Made by a program: the position numbers and the translations under genes
In this document: piece after piece, positions 18,741 to 28,532 of the stretch
How positions within the stretch are numbered: the first letter of the stretch is position 1
Layout: each line of letters opens with the position of its first letter
DNA from: Eisenibacter elegans DSM 3317
GTDB taxonomy: Bacteria > Bacteroidota > Bacteroidia > Cytophagales > Microscillaceae
NCBI RefSeq assembly: GCF_000430505.1
Contig: NZ_KE387152.1
Location: forward strand, 385,413 to 449,412
Length of the DNA: 64,000 nt
Reading direction: 5' to 3'
The notes under the pieces: model-generated
What the model was told of the DNA's origin: nothing
Seen by the model: only the letters and a program-made list of their open reading frames with translations
Databases searched by the model: none

Positions 18741-18782
18741 CTCACAGTTTTCGCTGTGGGGATGAAAAATGTCCGGTGGCGT
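18741..18782 (+). repeat. Repeat family A, copy 4 (right-end fragment)
   Basis: Only the right 42 bp of an A element remain: the CACAG/CTGTG hairpin and the terminal AAAAATGTCCGGTGGCGT. The remaining part of the 334-bp gap up to 19050 is AT-rich leader with no gene that I can see. Confidence 0.6.
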
Positions 18783-19050
18783 GGAATAATAACTAGGCAT
18801 CAGATGTTCGGCAAGCCGAGTATTACCACGGAGTTAAATTTTTATCACCCCTGCAACACCCCTGCAATTGCTTTTAAATGGTTTGTGAATCAAGGCGGTA
18901 AGTCTTCTTTGGGGCTTCTAATGTCATTTTGAAGTTTAACATTCTACTCAAAATGAGTTCATTTTTGGGCTGTAGTATTGCACTCAGTTTATCGCCCAAG
19001 GGTGATAACAATCAACAATTAGTCAACTCCAAACCATTTCACAAAACCTT

Positions 19051-21639
19051 ATGAAAAATAGCTTACTCCTATTGCTTTTTTGCTTGGGTAGCTTCTTTAC
19101 GGCCTACGGTCAGAGCAATGGCTCGTTATCAGGCATAATCCAAGACGACAACGGTGAGCCTGTAGTAGGTGCAACAGTAGTATTGTTGGGCACTAACTAC
19201 GCTACCATTACCAATACCACAGGGCGATATCAACTTAACAATGTAACGGCAGGCAACTATACCCTCGAAGTCCGTTTTGTGGGCTATGAGCGCGCCCAAA
19301 CTACCGTAACAGTAACGGCAGGGCAGAATACCGAAGCCTCTCCCAAACTTCAAGAGAGTGCTGTCGTATTGAGCGGCTTGGTCGTTACGGCGCAAAAGCG
19401 TGAGCAGGTAACCCAAGATGTACCGGTGGCTATCAGCTCAGTAGACGCGAGCTTTTTGCGTAACAATGGTATTTTTGAAATCAACAACTTCTCGGAGTAT
19501 GTCCCCGGCTTGCAAGTACAAGTACAGAGTGTGAATAACCCCGGCTTCGTAATTCGTGGCATTACCTCTGACAATGGCGCGTCGAATATCGAACCGCGTG
19601 TATCGGTATTTCAAGATGGTGTATCTATCTCTAAGTCAAGAGGTTCAGTGGTAGAGATGTTTGACTTTGAGCGTGTTGAAGTGCTCAAAGGCCCTCAGGG
19701 AACACTCTTTGGCCGTGGCGCTCAGATTGGTGCTGTCCACCTCATCCAAAACAAAGCCAAGAACGAAACCAGCGGCGAACTCACCATTGGCTATGGCAAC
19801 CTAAACCAACAACTAGCCAACGGCTACCTAAACTTGCCCTTGGCCAAAGACAAGCTCTTCTTGCGCGTAGCGGGTATCTACAACTACCGCGATGGGTTTA
19901 TTGAAAACCTTTCAGGAGGCAATCTCAACGGCAAAAATACAGCAGCCGGACGTTTGGCGATGCGTTGGTTGCCCGGACGCAACACCGTCGTAGACTTCAT
20001 CTTCAACTACCAGAAGGACAACCCTCCGGGGACTTCGTTCAAGAGTGGTACTTTTGCTCCTGCGGGTGGCGATTTGAATCCGCGTAGTTTCGCTGATATG
20101 GAGCGTGGCCGTGACCTCTTCATCGACCGTGTAGTATGGGGCAATACCTTGCTCGTAAACCATACCTTCAGCGACCGCCTCGACCTGACTTCTACCACGG
20201 CCTACCGTGAGTTTGCCTCTGTAGAATCTTTTGATGCCGACGGCACTGCCGCTCCTGCACTTTGGTTTGCCGAAGAAGCCGAAGGCCGCCAATTTAGCCA
20301 AGAATTCCGCTTCAACTACCGCAACAACAAGTGGTTTTCGGGTTTTGCCGGTACGAGCTTCTTCTGGGAAGACGGCTCGCAAGGCGTACCCTTCGAAACC
20401 AACGAGCAGAGCTTGTATCCTTTGTTGACCCCCGTAATCAGAAATACGATTCAAACACTCCCGGGCTTGAGCCCAGAGCAGCGTGCCGGACTGTTGTTTT
20501 TAACACCTGCCGTTCCCTTGGTAGACAATAATGGCCGCCCCAATCTTGTTTCAAATATCCCTGTCAATCCCTTCTTTGCGCAAGCTGGTATTGCTGGCGC
20601 TCCTCTAAGAACATTACACAGAGAGAAGAATACAAACTTCGGAACTAACTATGCCTTTGAGGTATTTGCTGACGGAACCTTCAACATCAGCCCAAAACTA
20701 GACCTCACATTGGGCTTACGTGGTACTTATGAGAATATCACCAGCGGCTATCAAGTAGAAACCTCACAAACTCCTAGCCCACTAGGAGTGCTTACCAGAA
20801 ACTTCCCCAATATCTTGTTCCGTCCTACAGGCAACCAACGTTTGGAAGCCAACCGTGAGTTTTGGTCAATGGTAGGCCGTGCGGCAGTGGTATACAAGGC
20901 TACCGACAACATCAACATCTTTGCTTCGGCAGCCAGAGGCCGCCGCCCGAATGTAGTACAGTTTAGAAATAACGAGCCTGAAGTACTCAATGCTGAAGTG
21001 GTATGGAGCTATGAATTGGGAGCAAAAACCCTTTGGCTCAACAACCGACTACAGGTAGATGTCAATGGTTTTTACTATGACTACTCCAACTTCCAGACTC
21101 AGATTGCAGAGCTGACCAATGAGGGCTTGCGCTTCTTCCCACGCGACGGAGGCGAAGCTAGCGCCATCGGAGGGGAAGCCAACTTCCAATATGCCATCAG
21201 CCGCAATTTCTCCGTATTCAGTAACTATGCCTACATTGATGCTAAGTTTGACGATACCGACAAAGACGGTAACCGACAAGAGCTGGCCGGCAACCGTTTC
21301 CGCCTGACTCCCGAACACTCTGTGTCTTTGGGTTTCAACTGGACAGTGCCCATTACAGATGATTTTACCTACTTCCTGACACCAAACTACACATACAAAT
21401 CCAAAGTCTTCTTTGAAGAAGAAAACCAGCCCGGAGTAGAGCAAGATGGGTATGGGTTGTTGAATGTACGTACAGGCTTCCGCTGGAAAAACAAATACCA
21501 AGCGACCTTCTATATGTACAATGTCTTGGATGAAAACTATGTCATCGATGCAGGCAACACAGGTGGAGCTTTTGGTATTCCTACCTTTATCGCAGGCTTG
21601 CCTCGTTGGTTTGGCGTACAGCTCAACGCCCGATTCTAA
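19051..21639 (+). CDS. TonB-dependent outer-membrane receptor with CarboxypepD_reg-like domain
   Basis: An 862-residue outer-membrane transporter. It has a signal peptide (MKNSLLLLLFCLGS to AYGQ), a CarboxypepD_reg-like domain (about 24-105; GEPVVGATVVLLGTN), a plug (about 115-235; VEVLKGPQGTLFGRGAQIGA) and a barrel ending in the typical terminal Phe (QLNARF). The ligand is unknown and no SusD gene is adjacent. Architecture and motifs match the receptor at 2770, though they are clearly different genes. It is followed by a strong terminator. Confidence 0.93.
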   Translation: MKNSLLLLLFCLGSFFTAYGQSNGSLSGIIQDDNGEPVVGATVVLLGTNYATITNTTGRYQLNNVTAGNYTLEVRFVGYERAQTTVTVTAGQNTEASPKLQESAVVLSGLVVTAQKREQVTQDVPVAISSVDASFLRNNGIFEINNFSEYVPGLQVQVQSVNNPGFVIRGITSDNGASNIEPRVSVFQDGVSISKSRGSVVEMFDFERVEVLKGPQGTLFGRGAQIGAVHLIQNKAKNETSGELTIGYGNLNQQLANGYLNLPLAKDKLFLRVAGIYNYRDGFIENLSGGNLNGKNTAAGRLAMRWLPGRNTVVDFIFNYQKDNPPGTSFKSGTFAPAGGDLNPRSFADMERGRDLFIDRVVWGNTLLVNHTFSDRLDLTSTTAYREFASVESFDADGTAAPALWFAEEAEGRQFSQEFRFNYRNNKWFSGFAGTSFFWEDGSQGVPFETNEQSLYPLLTPVIRNTIQTLPGLSPEQRAGLLFLTPAVPLVDNNGRPNLVSNIPVNPFFAQAGIAGAPLRTLHREKNTNFGTNYAFEVFADGTFNISPKLDLTLGLRGTYENITSGYQVETSQTPSPLGVLTRNFPNILFRPTGNQRLEANREFWSMVGRAAVVYKATDNINIFASAARGRRPNVVQFRNNEPEVLNAEVVWSYELGAKTLWLNNRLQVDVNGFYYDYSNFQTQIAELTNEGLRFFPRDGGEASAIGGEANFQYAISRNFSVFSNYAYIDAKFDDTDKDGNRQELAGNRFRLTPEHSVSLGFNWTVPITDDFTYFLTPNYTYKSKVFFEEENQPGVEQDGYGLLNVRTGFRWKNKYQATFYMYNVLDENYVIDAGNTGGAFGIPTFIAGLPRWFGVQLNARF

Positions 21640-21677
21640 ACCATCGTTGCCAGATACTATTTTAGGATAGAGACCTC

Positions 21678-21712
21678 AAAACCGCCGGTGCCTTCGAGTA
21701 TCGGCGGTTTTG
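21678..21712 (+). terminator. Rho-independent terminator of the TonB receptor gene
   Basis: AAAACCGCCG pairs with CGGCGGTTTT about 40 bp after the stop, ending in a T-run. The remaining 270 bp up to 21983 hold no gene I can support. A -7-like TAAATTTG (21966-21973) preceded by TTG at 21945-21947 probably drives the next gene. Confidence 0.75.
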
Positions 21713-21983
21713 TATTTGTGTTGGTTTCTTTTTGGGTTTTATAGCACCAAAAAGCATTTGAGTGCCTAACAAACACAGAAACCTTTTGCCCTACATTCGT
21801 CTTCAAAATCTAACCGTTGGCCGACAGGCTTTAGGGTATTCTCCCCAAAACCCTCAGGTATTTGTATGATAGGGGCTTGGCCAAATAGCACAAAAAATCA
21901 ATAAAAAGCACGCCCCTAATAGATGTCTGACTATACCTAAATGCTTGATTCTGCGTTGATAGGGTTAAATTTGACACATTAAA

Positions 21984-22454
21984 ATGACACACCCACCATA
22001 CATCCAAACACTTATGTTGTCTATCGTTCGTATTTTTGCTTTGAGTGCTGCTTTGAGCTTGTTGTTTTTGAACAATGTCGCTGCTCAATCACGGATGCCC
22101 ATCTTCGATGTAGCCATTGACTATGAAGGTGTCCCCACCTTGATGATGACCCTGATGGTAAGCCTAGAAAACCAAACCAAAGAAGTATTCATTACTACCA
22201 GTATCGATGGCCAACATTGGACAGCTTTGACAACCTTCTCTTTACAAGATTTTTCGTATAAAAGCTCTCACCAAAACACCCCGCTCAGTGTTGCTCTCGA
22301 CGATTTTGAGGCCATCCTCAACCAACCTTGCGAGCGTTTGTACCTGAGAGCTTCTACCCGAAATGCCCAAGGGCAAGAACAACTCCTACACAACTCATCG
22401 CTAGCCGCACAAGAGTTGAGCGCTTTGCGTGAGCTGGTAAAAGATGTGCGTTAG
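21984..22454 (+). CDS. Small exported protein of unknown function
   Basis: 156 residues with an N-terminal signal peptide (cleavage near NNVAAQ, residue 35). A second in-frame ATG at 22014 (MLSIVRIF) starts the signal more compactly and fits the predicted transcription start better. The mature part of about 120 residues looks like one beta-sandwich-sized domain followed by a helix (AQELSALRELVKDV). I recognise no family. It is convergent with the response regulator gene, with only 8 bp between stops. Confidence 0.65.
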   Translation: MTHPPYIQTLMLSIVRIFALSAALSLLFLNNVAAQSRMPIFDVAIDYEGVPTLMMTLMVSLENQTKEVFITTSIDGQHWTALTTFSLQDFSYKSSHQNTPLSVALDDFEAILNQPCERLYLRASTRNAQGQEQLLHNSSLAAQELSALRELVKDVR

Positions 22455-22462
22455 GGAGAGGG

Positions 22463-23113
22463 CTACAAATTCAGTTCCTTCGCAACACGCAGCAGGTCTA
22501 TGGTACGGTTGAGGTTAAACTTACGCAAGATACTGCTGCGGTGGTTATCTACCGTACGGGGGCTTACCTCCAATATTCGGGCAATATCCTTGGTAGAGTG
22601 ACCCTCCACAATATATTTCATAATCTCCAGTTCGCGGGTGGTGAGGTGTACATTATGGCTGTTGATAGCAGCCTTGTAGTTGAGCATCATATCTGTGGCT
22701 GCTTGCGAGAAATACCGGTGGCCTTTGAAGATGCGCTCCAAGCCCGAAATGAGTTCATCTACGCCACCATCTTTTTGAAAATATCCATCCACCCCGGCTT
22801 CTACGGCTTTATTGACATAAAAACCCTCGTTGTGCATCGTCAGAATGGCTGTTTTGATGTGTGAATAGTGCGCCTTGAGCTGTACGGCCAAATCAACCCC
22901 GTTGGTATTGTCGGGGAGGTTGATATCAAAAATCACCAAATCAATCGGCAGATTTTGCTTGACGACTTGCTCTAGCTCTTCCCAGGCCGTAAAAGGCCCA
23001 TCGGCCACCAAGGTGATATTATTTTTGGCAAACTGCTCACGCAGCGCATCTCGTATCAGGCGGTGATCTTCGAGCCAAATGATGCGGTATGGAGGGGCGG
23101 TAGTGTGTGTCAT
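22463..23113 (-). CDS. NarL/LuxR-type response regulator
   Basis: About 216 residues from the Met at 23113, which begins MTHTTAPPYRIIWLEDH; an upstream Met would add 14 atypical residues. The receiver domain has acidic residues in WLEDH, the phospho-acceptor in DLVIFDINLP (Asp63) and the late Thr and Lys (AILTMHN, GYFQKDGG). The C-terminal HTH is LuxR type (LTTRELEIMKYIVEG, SPRTVDNHRSSILRKF). Its likely partner is the histidine kinase at 23537, encoded upstream on the same strand but separated by about 420 bp that contain two inverted B repeats. Confidence 0.93.
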   Translation of the reverse strand: MTHTTAPPYRIIWLEDHRLIRDALREQFAKNNITLVADGPFTAWEELEQVVKQNLPIDLVIFDINLPDNTNGVDLAVQLKAHYSHIKTAILTMHNEGFYVNKAVEAGVDGYFQKDGGVDELISGLERIFKGHRYFSQAATDMMLNYKAAINSHNVHLTTRELEIMKYIVEGHSTKDIARILEVSPRTVDNHRSSILRKFNLNRTIDLLRVAKELNL

Positions 23114-23220
23114 AGTGTCTTGGGTTTGGGAGGTATGTGCCACATAAATCCTCAATGTTGGCTTTGGCCAAGCAGTACAGCGTTTACCGGCAGATTACAA
23201 AAAATGTTTGTGGTTTTGCA

Positions 23221-23272
23221 TACCCAATCAAAATTGGGAAATATATCCGCAAATCTTGTGAGCCTTGGTATA
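23221..23272 (+). repeat. Repeat family B, copy 3 (internally deleted)
   Basis: TACCCAATCAAAATTGGGAA joins directly to AAATCTTGTGAGCCTTGGTA, so about 45 internal bases found in longer B copies are missing while both ends remain. This retention of ends is typical of MITE decay or template switching. Confidence 0.65.
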
Positions 23273-23400
23273 AAAAACACTGTAGGTGTGATGACTAAGC
23301 ACTTGTGGGGTAAATTTATTTTTAGAAGGTGTTGATAAAAGTTTTGAGTAAAGCTTTTGTGCCAATTTATGGGTGATCAATACGAATTCCGTGTGTATCT

Positions 23401-23499
23401 CAAGATTTACTTGATTTGAGGGCTCACCAGATTTGATTTTCTAGACACCTCAAAGATTTTCAGCATAAACACTTCCCAAACTAGTTTTGATTGGGTTTG
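23401..23499 (-). repeat. Repeat family B, copy 4 (inverted)
   Basis: A full-length B copy in reverse orientation: CAAGATTTACTTGATTTGAG at the left and CTAGTTTTGATTGGGTTT at the right. Together with copy 3 it forms an inverted pair inside the kinase-regulator gap. The rest of that gap holds no gene. Confidence 0.65.
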
Positions 23500-23536
23500 A
23501 GCAACAAAGCGAGTAACAAGACTTATTTGTTGCGAA

Positions 23537-25705
23537 TCAATTGCGTCGATAGTTTTCGTATATCTGTACACAGATGAAGGTACCCTTGCCGGGATGACTA
23601 TCAATAAAAATTTCAGCATCAATGGCCTTGGCGCGGTCGCTCATACTCTTCAGTCCTAGGCCTTTGGGGTTTTTCTGAAACAGGGTAGTGTCAAAACCCT
23701 TGCCGTCATCTTCGATAGTTAGTTCGAGATAGGTATCGTGTTCGATGAGTTGTACGAAGATATTTTTGGCTTGAGAATGTTTGAGCGCATTATTTACAGC
23801 TTCTTGCGCAATACGATAAAAAGCCAATTCAATTTCGGGCTCAAAGCGTTCTCCTTTATTTTTACAATGAATTTGGGTTTGCAGCTTGACGGGAGTTGTC
23901 TGTTGGAGCTCTATGGGCATTTGTTGGAGGGCATAGTGTAGGCCATAATCTGACAATACCGCTGGCATCAAGTTTTTGGAGATGTAGCGTACTTCCTTGA
24001 TGGTTTCATTGAGGGTATTTTGCAGCTTCCCCATTACCTGCATTACTTCTGTGGGAAGGGTTTGTTGGAATGGCTGTAGCTCGCTCATTTGTAGGCGCAT
24101 CAGGGAGAGCATCTGCCCCACACTGTCGTGCAATTCTTTGGCCACACGGGCACGTTCTTTCTCCTCCCCAATGATGAGTGCATTGGCTCGGGTTCGGGCA
24201 TTGCGGATGGTATCCACGATTTTTTGGTTGGCAGCTAGCCGTTGCGATTCTTCTTGTTCTTTTTGGCTTTGAATATTTTTGATAAAATAGACCTTGCCGA
24301 TGCTGCTTCCATCTTTTTGAATGCTATTGCCTGTGATTTCATACCAAATGGGTTGATTGTTGGTCAGCGTAATTTGGCAAGTATAGGTATAGTGTCCCTT
24401 CTGATGAACCAAGTTCTCAAAAGTCAGCCACTGGCTACGCTCTGGAGAGCTGTTCCCAATGGGCGGAACCTTCATCCCTTGCGAAGGCTTGATACCTAGA
24501 GCCTGCTCTACAAAATACTCATATTCACGATTGAAGAGCGTCAGGCGGCGATTATTATTGATTACACAAATAGCCTCTGTGATGCTGTTAAAAACTGACT
24601 GTAGGCGCAGTTCTTCGCGGCGCAGGAGATTTTCAGAAGATTTTTGTAGGCTGATATCTCTCAAAAAAAACACCACATACTGCGGTTTCCCACTTTTGAG
24701 ATGCTCTTCGATGGTATGTGTTTTGACCTCACGCAATACTGAGCGGCCATTCATCATCTGGATCAACATCTCCTTAGGCCCTTTCTTGCGGTGGATAACC
24801 TCTGCCAAAAAGCGTTTCCAGCGCTTGCGCTCAGTACGATGTAGGTAGCGCGGGAGGTACATCCCGATACGTGGCGGCTCACCCATCAGGTTTTCGAAGA
24901 GCTTGGCAAAAGTGGCGTTATGAGAGACAAGCTTGACCTTAGAGTCAATCGAAAAAATAGCCTCAGAGGTATGGTCAAGCAGGGCCTGTAGTTGGGCCTC
25001 AGTTTGGCGCAACATATACTCCTGCTCGGCGTGTTTGGCTTGAAACTTAATTAAAAAAACGACACTATTAGTGCCATCTTCTTGAGGCCAGAGCAAGGTC
25101 TCTACCTCATAGTAGCGGTTGCGTTGCCCCAAGACTGGCTGTCGGAATACACCTCTATGGTAGCTCTGCCCCGACTGCTCTAGCTCGACGAGTTGTTGCT
25201 TGAATAGCCTGCTCTCACTTGGCGGAAAGCGCGAGAGCACTTCTTGGCCTACTGGTGGCAGTGTACCTAACATAGCCGTCAGGTAGCGCCGACCGTTGTC
25301 ATTATAAAACTGCAAGCCGTGATGGCAATCTAACACAATCGCCGCCGTACGCATTTGGTTGAAGATATGTTGATACCACTGTTGGTCTTCTACTTGTGTT
25401 ACTCCTAGCTGCAAGAGCCAGTGTTGCGCATCTAGCCGGCTCCAAGTGAAAGCACGCACATTGCCTCCAATCCAACATTTTTGCCCAAAATCCCCACAGT
25501 CTTCAGCACTTAGTAGCTCCGAAACCCCCTTGCTGTCAGCTGGTTGTAGATATTCCCAAAGTGTCTGTCCTGCTTTCAGCCCTAGCTGTATTATCGCCGC
25601 CTGATTGGCAGCCGTAACCATAAGGCTTGGTTGTACAATCAGCTGAGGCAAGTTGGCGCGGTCAAACACCTCGTGATAATTGAGCGGTATGGTAGCGTTT
25701 TTCAT
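23537..25705 (-). CDS. Soluble PAS-domain sensor histidine kinase (HisKA_3 type)
   Basis: 722 residues from the Met at 25705 (MKNATIPLNYHEVF); an upstream Met would add 21 unlikely residues. It contains three to four PAS-like domains (about residues 15-120, 130-240, 255-370 and 385-495), the last two followed by PAC-like strands (VFFLRDISLQ, VYFIKNIQSQ). The dimerisation helix carries the phospho-accepting His in AKELHDSVGQ (about His526), and the ATPase domain has AQEAVNNALKH, EDDGKGFD and GLGLKSM. No transmembrane helix is evident, so it senses a cytoplasmic signal. It is encoded upstream of a NarL-type regulator. Confidence 0.93.
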   Translation of the reverse strand: MKNATIPLNYHEVFDRANLPQLIVQPSLMVTAANQAAIIQLGLKAGQTLWEYLQPADSKGVSELLSAEDCGDFGQKCWIGGNVRAFTWSRLDAQHWLLQLGVTQVEDQQWYQHIFNQMRTAAIVLDCHHGLQFYNDNGRRYLTAMLGTLPPVGQEVLSRFPPSESRLFKQQLVELEQSGQSYHRGVFRQPVLGQRNRYYEVETLLWPQEDGTNSVVFLIKFQAKHAEQEYMLRQTEAQLQALLDHTSEAIFSIDSKVKLVSHNATFAKLFENLMGEPPRIGMYLPRYLHRTERKRWKRFLAEVIHRKKGPKEMLIQMMNGRSVLREVKTHTIEEHLKSGKPQYVVFFLRDISLQKSSENLLRREELRLQSVFNSITEAICVINNNRRLTLFNREYEYFVEQALGIKPSQGMKVPPIGNSSPERSQWLTFENLVHQKGHYTYTCQITLTNNQPIWYEITGNSIQKDGSSIGKVYFIKNIQSQKEQEESQRLAANQKIVDTIRNARTRANALIIGEEKERARVAKELHDSVGQMLSLMRLQMSELQPFQQTLPTEVMQVMGKLQNTLNETIKEVRYISKNLMPAVLSDYGLHYALQQMPIELQQTTPVKLQTQIHCKNKGERFEPEIELAFYRIAQEAVNNALKHSQAKNIFVQLIEHDTYLELTIEDDGKGFDTTLFQKNPKGLGLKSMSDRAKAIDAEIFIDSHPGKGTFICVQIYENYRRN

Positions 25706-25931
25706 AAGACTGTTTGGTACTATAGGGCAATATACATACAAGCCCGTTTTTACGCAAATAGGTATCAAAACTGTCGTGAAAAATACGCCCCTAAAGCCGG
25801 AGTGTTTCAGGATGCGTACCTCCTGTTAAAAAACGTTAATCTGCCCCCTGACTTGAAACTAAAAAGCCCCCTTGTTCCGTTTTGCAATTGACTAACACAG
25901 ACTTTTAAAAACTATACAATTATTGACTACT

Positions 25932-27422
25932 ATGCGCAATTTATCATCTCAATGGGTCCCTTTGGTCGTAGTGGCACTTCTGGCCAGTACCTTGACCTTG
26001 GCAGCCAACTATTGGCTCGACAGTCGTCAGGCGGCTGTTGTTTTTTGGGAAGCTCCTGCCAAAGAAGTTGACACCAAGCTTGTCAATAGCAAAGGTGGTG
26101 CAACAATGGGCGAAGACTTTAGAGAGGCTGCCGCTCAGACCACCCGCTCCGTGGTACACATCAAGGCCACACAAGTGCGGACTGCCCGCCAACAACAACG
26201 TGATTGGAATCCCTTCGAAGAGTTTTTTGGGGAAGATTTTTTCCGGTTTCGCCAAGGCCCCGGCAATAACCGCCCCTCCCAATCTTCGGGCTCGGGAGTA
26301 ATCGTAAGCAAAGACGGCTATATCGTTACCAATAACCACGTTGTGGCAGATGCCGCAGAGATAGAAGTGGTGTTGAACAATAAGCAGAGCTACACGGCTC
26401 GCGTGGTCGGTACAGATCCCTCCACAGACTTGGCCGTCATCAAGATAGAGGCCGCTGATCTGCCCGCAATCTTGATGGGCAACTCTGATGTGGTAGAAGT
26501 AGGAGAGTGGGTATTGGCTGTAGGCAACCCCTTCAACCTAGAATCTACCGTAACAGCAGGTATTGTAAGCGCCAAAGGCCGCAACCTGAACCTCCTCCGT
26601 GACCAAGCCCCAATAGAATCATTTATTCAAACAGACGCAGCAGTCAACCCCGGCAATAGCGGTGGCGCGTTGGTCAACACCCGTGGGGAGCTGATAGGCA
26701 TCAACACAGCCATTGCGACACCGACAGGCACCTTTGCGGGCTACTCTTTTGCCGTGCCCGTCAACTTAGTCAAAAAGGTGCTCAAAGACCTCATTGAGTT
26801 TGGCGAAGTACAACGCGCCTACCTAGGGGTCTATATCCGAGAGGTAGACGCAGCCCTGACACGAGAGAAGAACATAGACATCAACCAAGGAGTGTATGTA
26901 GACAGCCTCGTAACCAATGGATCGGCCGCCGCCGCCGGTATCCGCAAAGGTGATGTGATTACGGCAGTAGGCGACAAAGAAGTACGTACTGTGCCTGAGT
27001 TGATGGAAGCCGTGGCTAGGTATCGCCCCGGTGAAAAAACCAATATCAAAGTACGCCGCAACAAACAGGAACAGACCATCTCTGTAACCTTCAAAAACCG
27101 TAGCGGAGGAGAGGAAATTGTCCGAAAAGAAACCGCCAAACCCCTACAAAGTCTTGGTGCTGATTTTGAGGAACTAGACGCTGCCCAAAAGCAAAAAATG
27201 CGCCTTAGCCACGGGGTTCGTGTACGTAAACTATACGAAGGCAAACTTCGCCGAGATACCAATATTCAAGAAGGCTTTGTCATCACAGAGATTGGCGGCA
27301 AACCTATCCGCAATATTGCTGAATTAGAGCAAGTGTTGAGCCGTACCAAAGGGGGTATTCTGATAGAAGGCTACTACCCCGATCAGCCCACCAAGTATTA
27401 CTATGGTATCGGCCTAGAATAA
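25932..27422 (+). CDS. DegQ/HtrA-type periplasmic serine protease
   Basis: 496 residues from the ATG at 25932; an in-frame TTG lies three codons earlier. A signal anchor (about 9-26) leads to a trypsin-like domain with the catalytic triad His136 (TNNHVVADA), Asp166 (STDLAVIKI) and Ser243 (NPGNSGGAL). Two PDZ domains follow (about 290-390 and 400-490; YLGVYIREV, VITEIGGKPI). HtrA proteases degrade or refold damaged envelope proteins. It is followed by a clear terminator and stands alone. Whether it is orthologous to DegP, DegQ or DegS cannot be decided, though two PDZ domains exclude DegS. Confidence 0.95.
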   Translation: MRNLSSQWVPLVVVALLASTLTLAANYWLDSRQAAVVFWEAPAKEVDTKLVNSKGGATMGEDFREAAAQTTRSVVHIKATQVRTARQQQRDWNPFEEFFGEDFFRFRQGPGNNRPSQSSGSGVIVSKDGYIVTNNHVVADAAEIEVVLNNKQSYTARVVGTDPSTDLAVIKIEAADLPAILMGNSDVVEVGEWVLAVGNPFNLESTVTAGIVSAKGRNLNLLRDQAPIESFIQTDAAVNPGNSGGALVNTRGELIGINTAIATPTGTFAGYSFAVPVNLVKKVLKDLIEFGEVQRAYLGVYIREVDAALTREKNIDINQGVYVDSLVTNGSAAAAGIRKGDVITAVGDKEVRTVPELMEAVARYRPGEKTNIKVRRNKQEQTISVTFKNRSGGEEIVRKETAKPLQSLGADFEELDAAQKQKMRLSHGVRVRKLYEGKLRRDTNIQEGFVITEIGGKPIRNIAELEQVLSRTKGGILIEGYYPDQPTKYYYGIGLE

Positions 27423-27469
27423 TCTTTAGGATCCTTCATCCCTTCCCGATACATCGGGCAATCAGTTAT

Positions 27470-27499
27470 ACCGCCGGAAATCCCTCCGGCGGTTTTTTT
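27470..27499 (+). terminator. Rho-independent terminator of the HtrA gene
   Basis: ACCGCCGGA pairs with TCCGGCGGT around a short loop and is followed by seven T residues, about 50 bp after the stop. The left edge of repeat C1 abuts its T-run. Confidence 0.85.
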
Positions 27500-27500
27500 G

Positions 27501-27682
27501 CTAAATTTTCAGCGCGGCGCTCAAAACAGCTGATTTTTGTGCTGATACTAAGCAAAAGGCCTAGGCCTGATGTTCAGCCCACGATTGTAATCGTGGGAGG
27601 GCTACGGTGAGCATTTTTAACGACTTAGTAGCCCAAAAGCAGTGTTTTGGTGTCGATGAAGAGAATTTTAGACAAGCTCTTA
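27501..27682 (+). repeat. Interspersed repeat family C, copy 1
   Basis: About 180 bp, closely matching 61473-61662. The right end GAATTTTAGACAAGCTCTTA is the reverse complement of the left end seen intact in copy 2 (AGAGCTTGTCTAAATTTTC); here the left end is cut to CTAAATTTTC next to the terminator. An internal perfect-stem hairpin CCCACGATTGTAATCGTGGG is central. It is non-coding, and the layout again fits a MITE-like element. Confidence 0.75.
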
Positions 27683-27730
27683 AAACTTAATTGCCCCAAT
27701 GGCCTGTATCGTCTCGCTCATACCATTAAA

Positions 27731-27839
27731 ATATCCACCAACACTGTGGGAGAAGTCTCATTTTACCCCCCAAAATGAGGCCTTAGCTTGTCTCGGGGCT
27801 GAGGCTTCGAGCTACTTTGCCAGAAATGTCCGGCGGTGT
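27731..27839 (-). repeat. Repeat family A, copy 5 (inverted, decayed left end)
   Basis: An inverted A copy. The right end AGAAATGTCCGGCGGTGT and the AAAATGAGGCCTTAGCTTG core are clear. The left end is decayed to ATATCCACCAACACTGTGGG. No target-site duplication is seen. Confidence 0.65.
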
Positions 27840-27933
27840 GTGGTCATTTACCGCAAGCACCAAGTAGGATTGAAATACGTTAGGAGCACAAGCTCAGCCA
27901 AATTTTGTAGCTTTGTAACTTATTGTCAAAGTT

Positions 27934-28485
27934 ATGAGCTATTGTGCTTATGTCAAAAGCCTCACTGAGGCTGACAACCTTCACAAAATCTACCACGACC
28001 AACACTATGGCTTCCCTATTCGAGAAGACGATGGTGCGCTTTTTGGGAGGCTTTTGCTCGAAATCAACCAAGCGGGATTGAGTTGGGAGTTGATGTTGCG
28101 CAAAGAAGCGCACTTTAGGCAGGCATACGCACAGTTTTCGGTGGCCAAGGTTGCTGCGTTTGATGCAGCGGATGAGGCAAGGCTTTTGGCCGACGCGGGG
28201 ATTGTTCGCAACCGCCTCAAAGTAGCTGCTGCTATTTACAACGCCAAGGTAATCTTACAATTACAACAAAGCCACGGCTCGTTTGAGCAGTGGATATTGG
28301 CACACCACCCCCTCCCTAAAGAGCAGTGGGTGAAACTATTCAAGCAGCATTTTAAGTTTATGGGAGGCGAGATTGTGGGCGAATTTCTGATGAGTATCGG
28401 TATTTTGCCCGGTGCCCATCAACCAAATTGCCCCGTGTATGCCCAAGTATTGGCTGCTAAACCGGCTTGGGCCGAGCACACATAA
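27934..28485 (+). CDS. tag: DNA-3-methyladenine glycosylase I
   Basis: A 183-residue base-excision repair enzyme that removes 3-methyladenine from alkylated DNA. It shows the family's QAGLSWELMLRKE segment with its Trp. The zinc-site residues of E. coli Tag correspond to Cys4, His21, His162 and Cys166 (AHQPNCPVY), all present. Length fits the family. A TAGCTTTG -7-like box (27908-27915) lies 20-25 bp before the ATG. The next gene begins about 50 bp downstream on the same strand but looks unrelated in function. Confidence 0.93.
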   Translation: MSYCAYVKSLTEADNLHKIYHDQHYGFPIREDDGALFGRLLLEINQAGLSWELMLRKEAHFRQAYAQFSVAKVAAFDAADEARLLADAGIVRNRLKVAAAIYNAKVILQLQQSHGSFEQWILAHHPLPKEQWVKLFKQHFKFMGGEIVGEFLMSIGILPGAHQPNCPVYAQVLAAKPAWAEHT

Positions 28486-28532
28486 TAAAGCCCCTTTTTT
28501 TGTCAACAATAAAAATCAGCCTTAAACGAACA

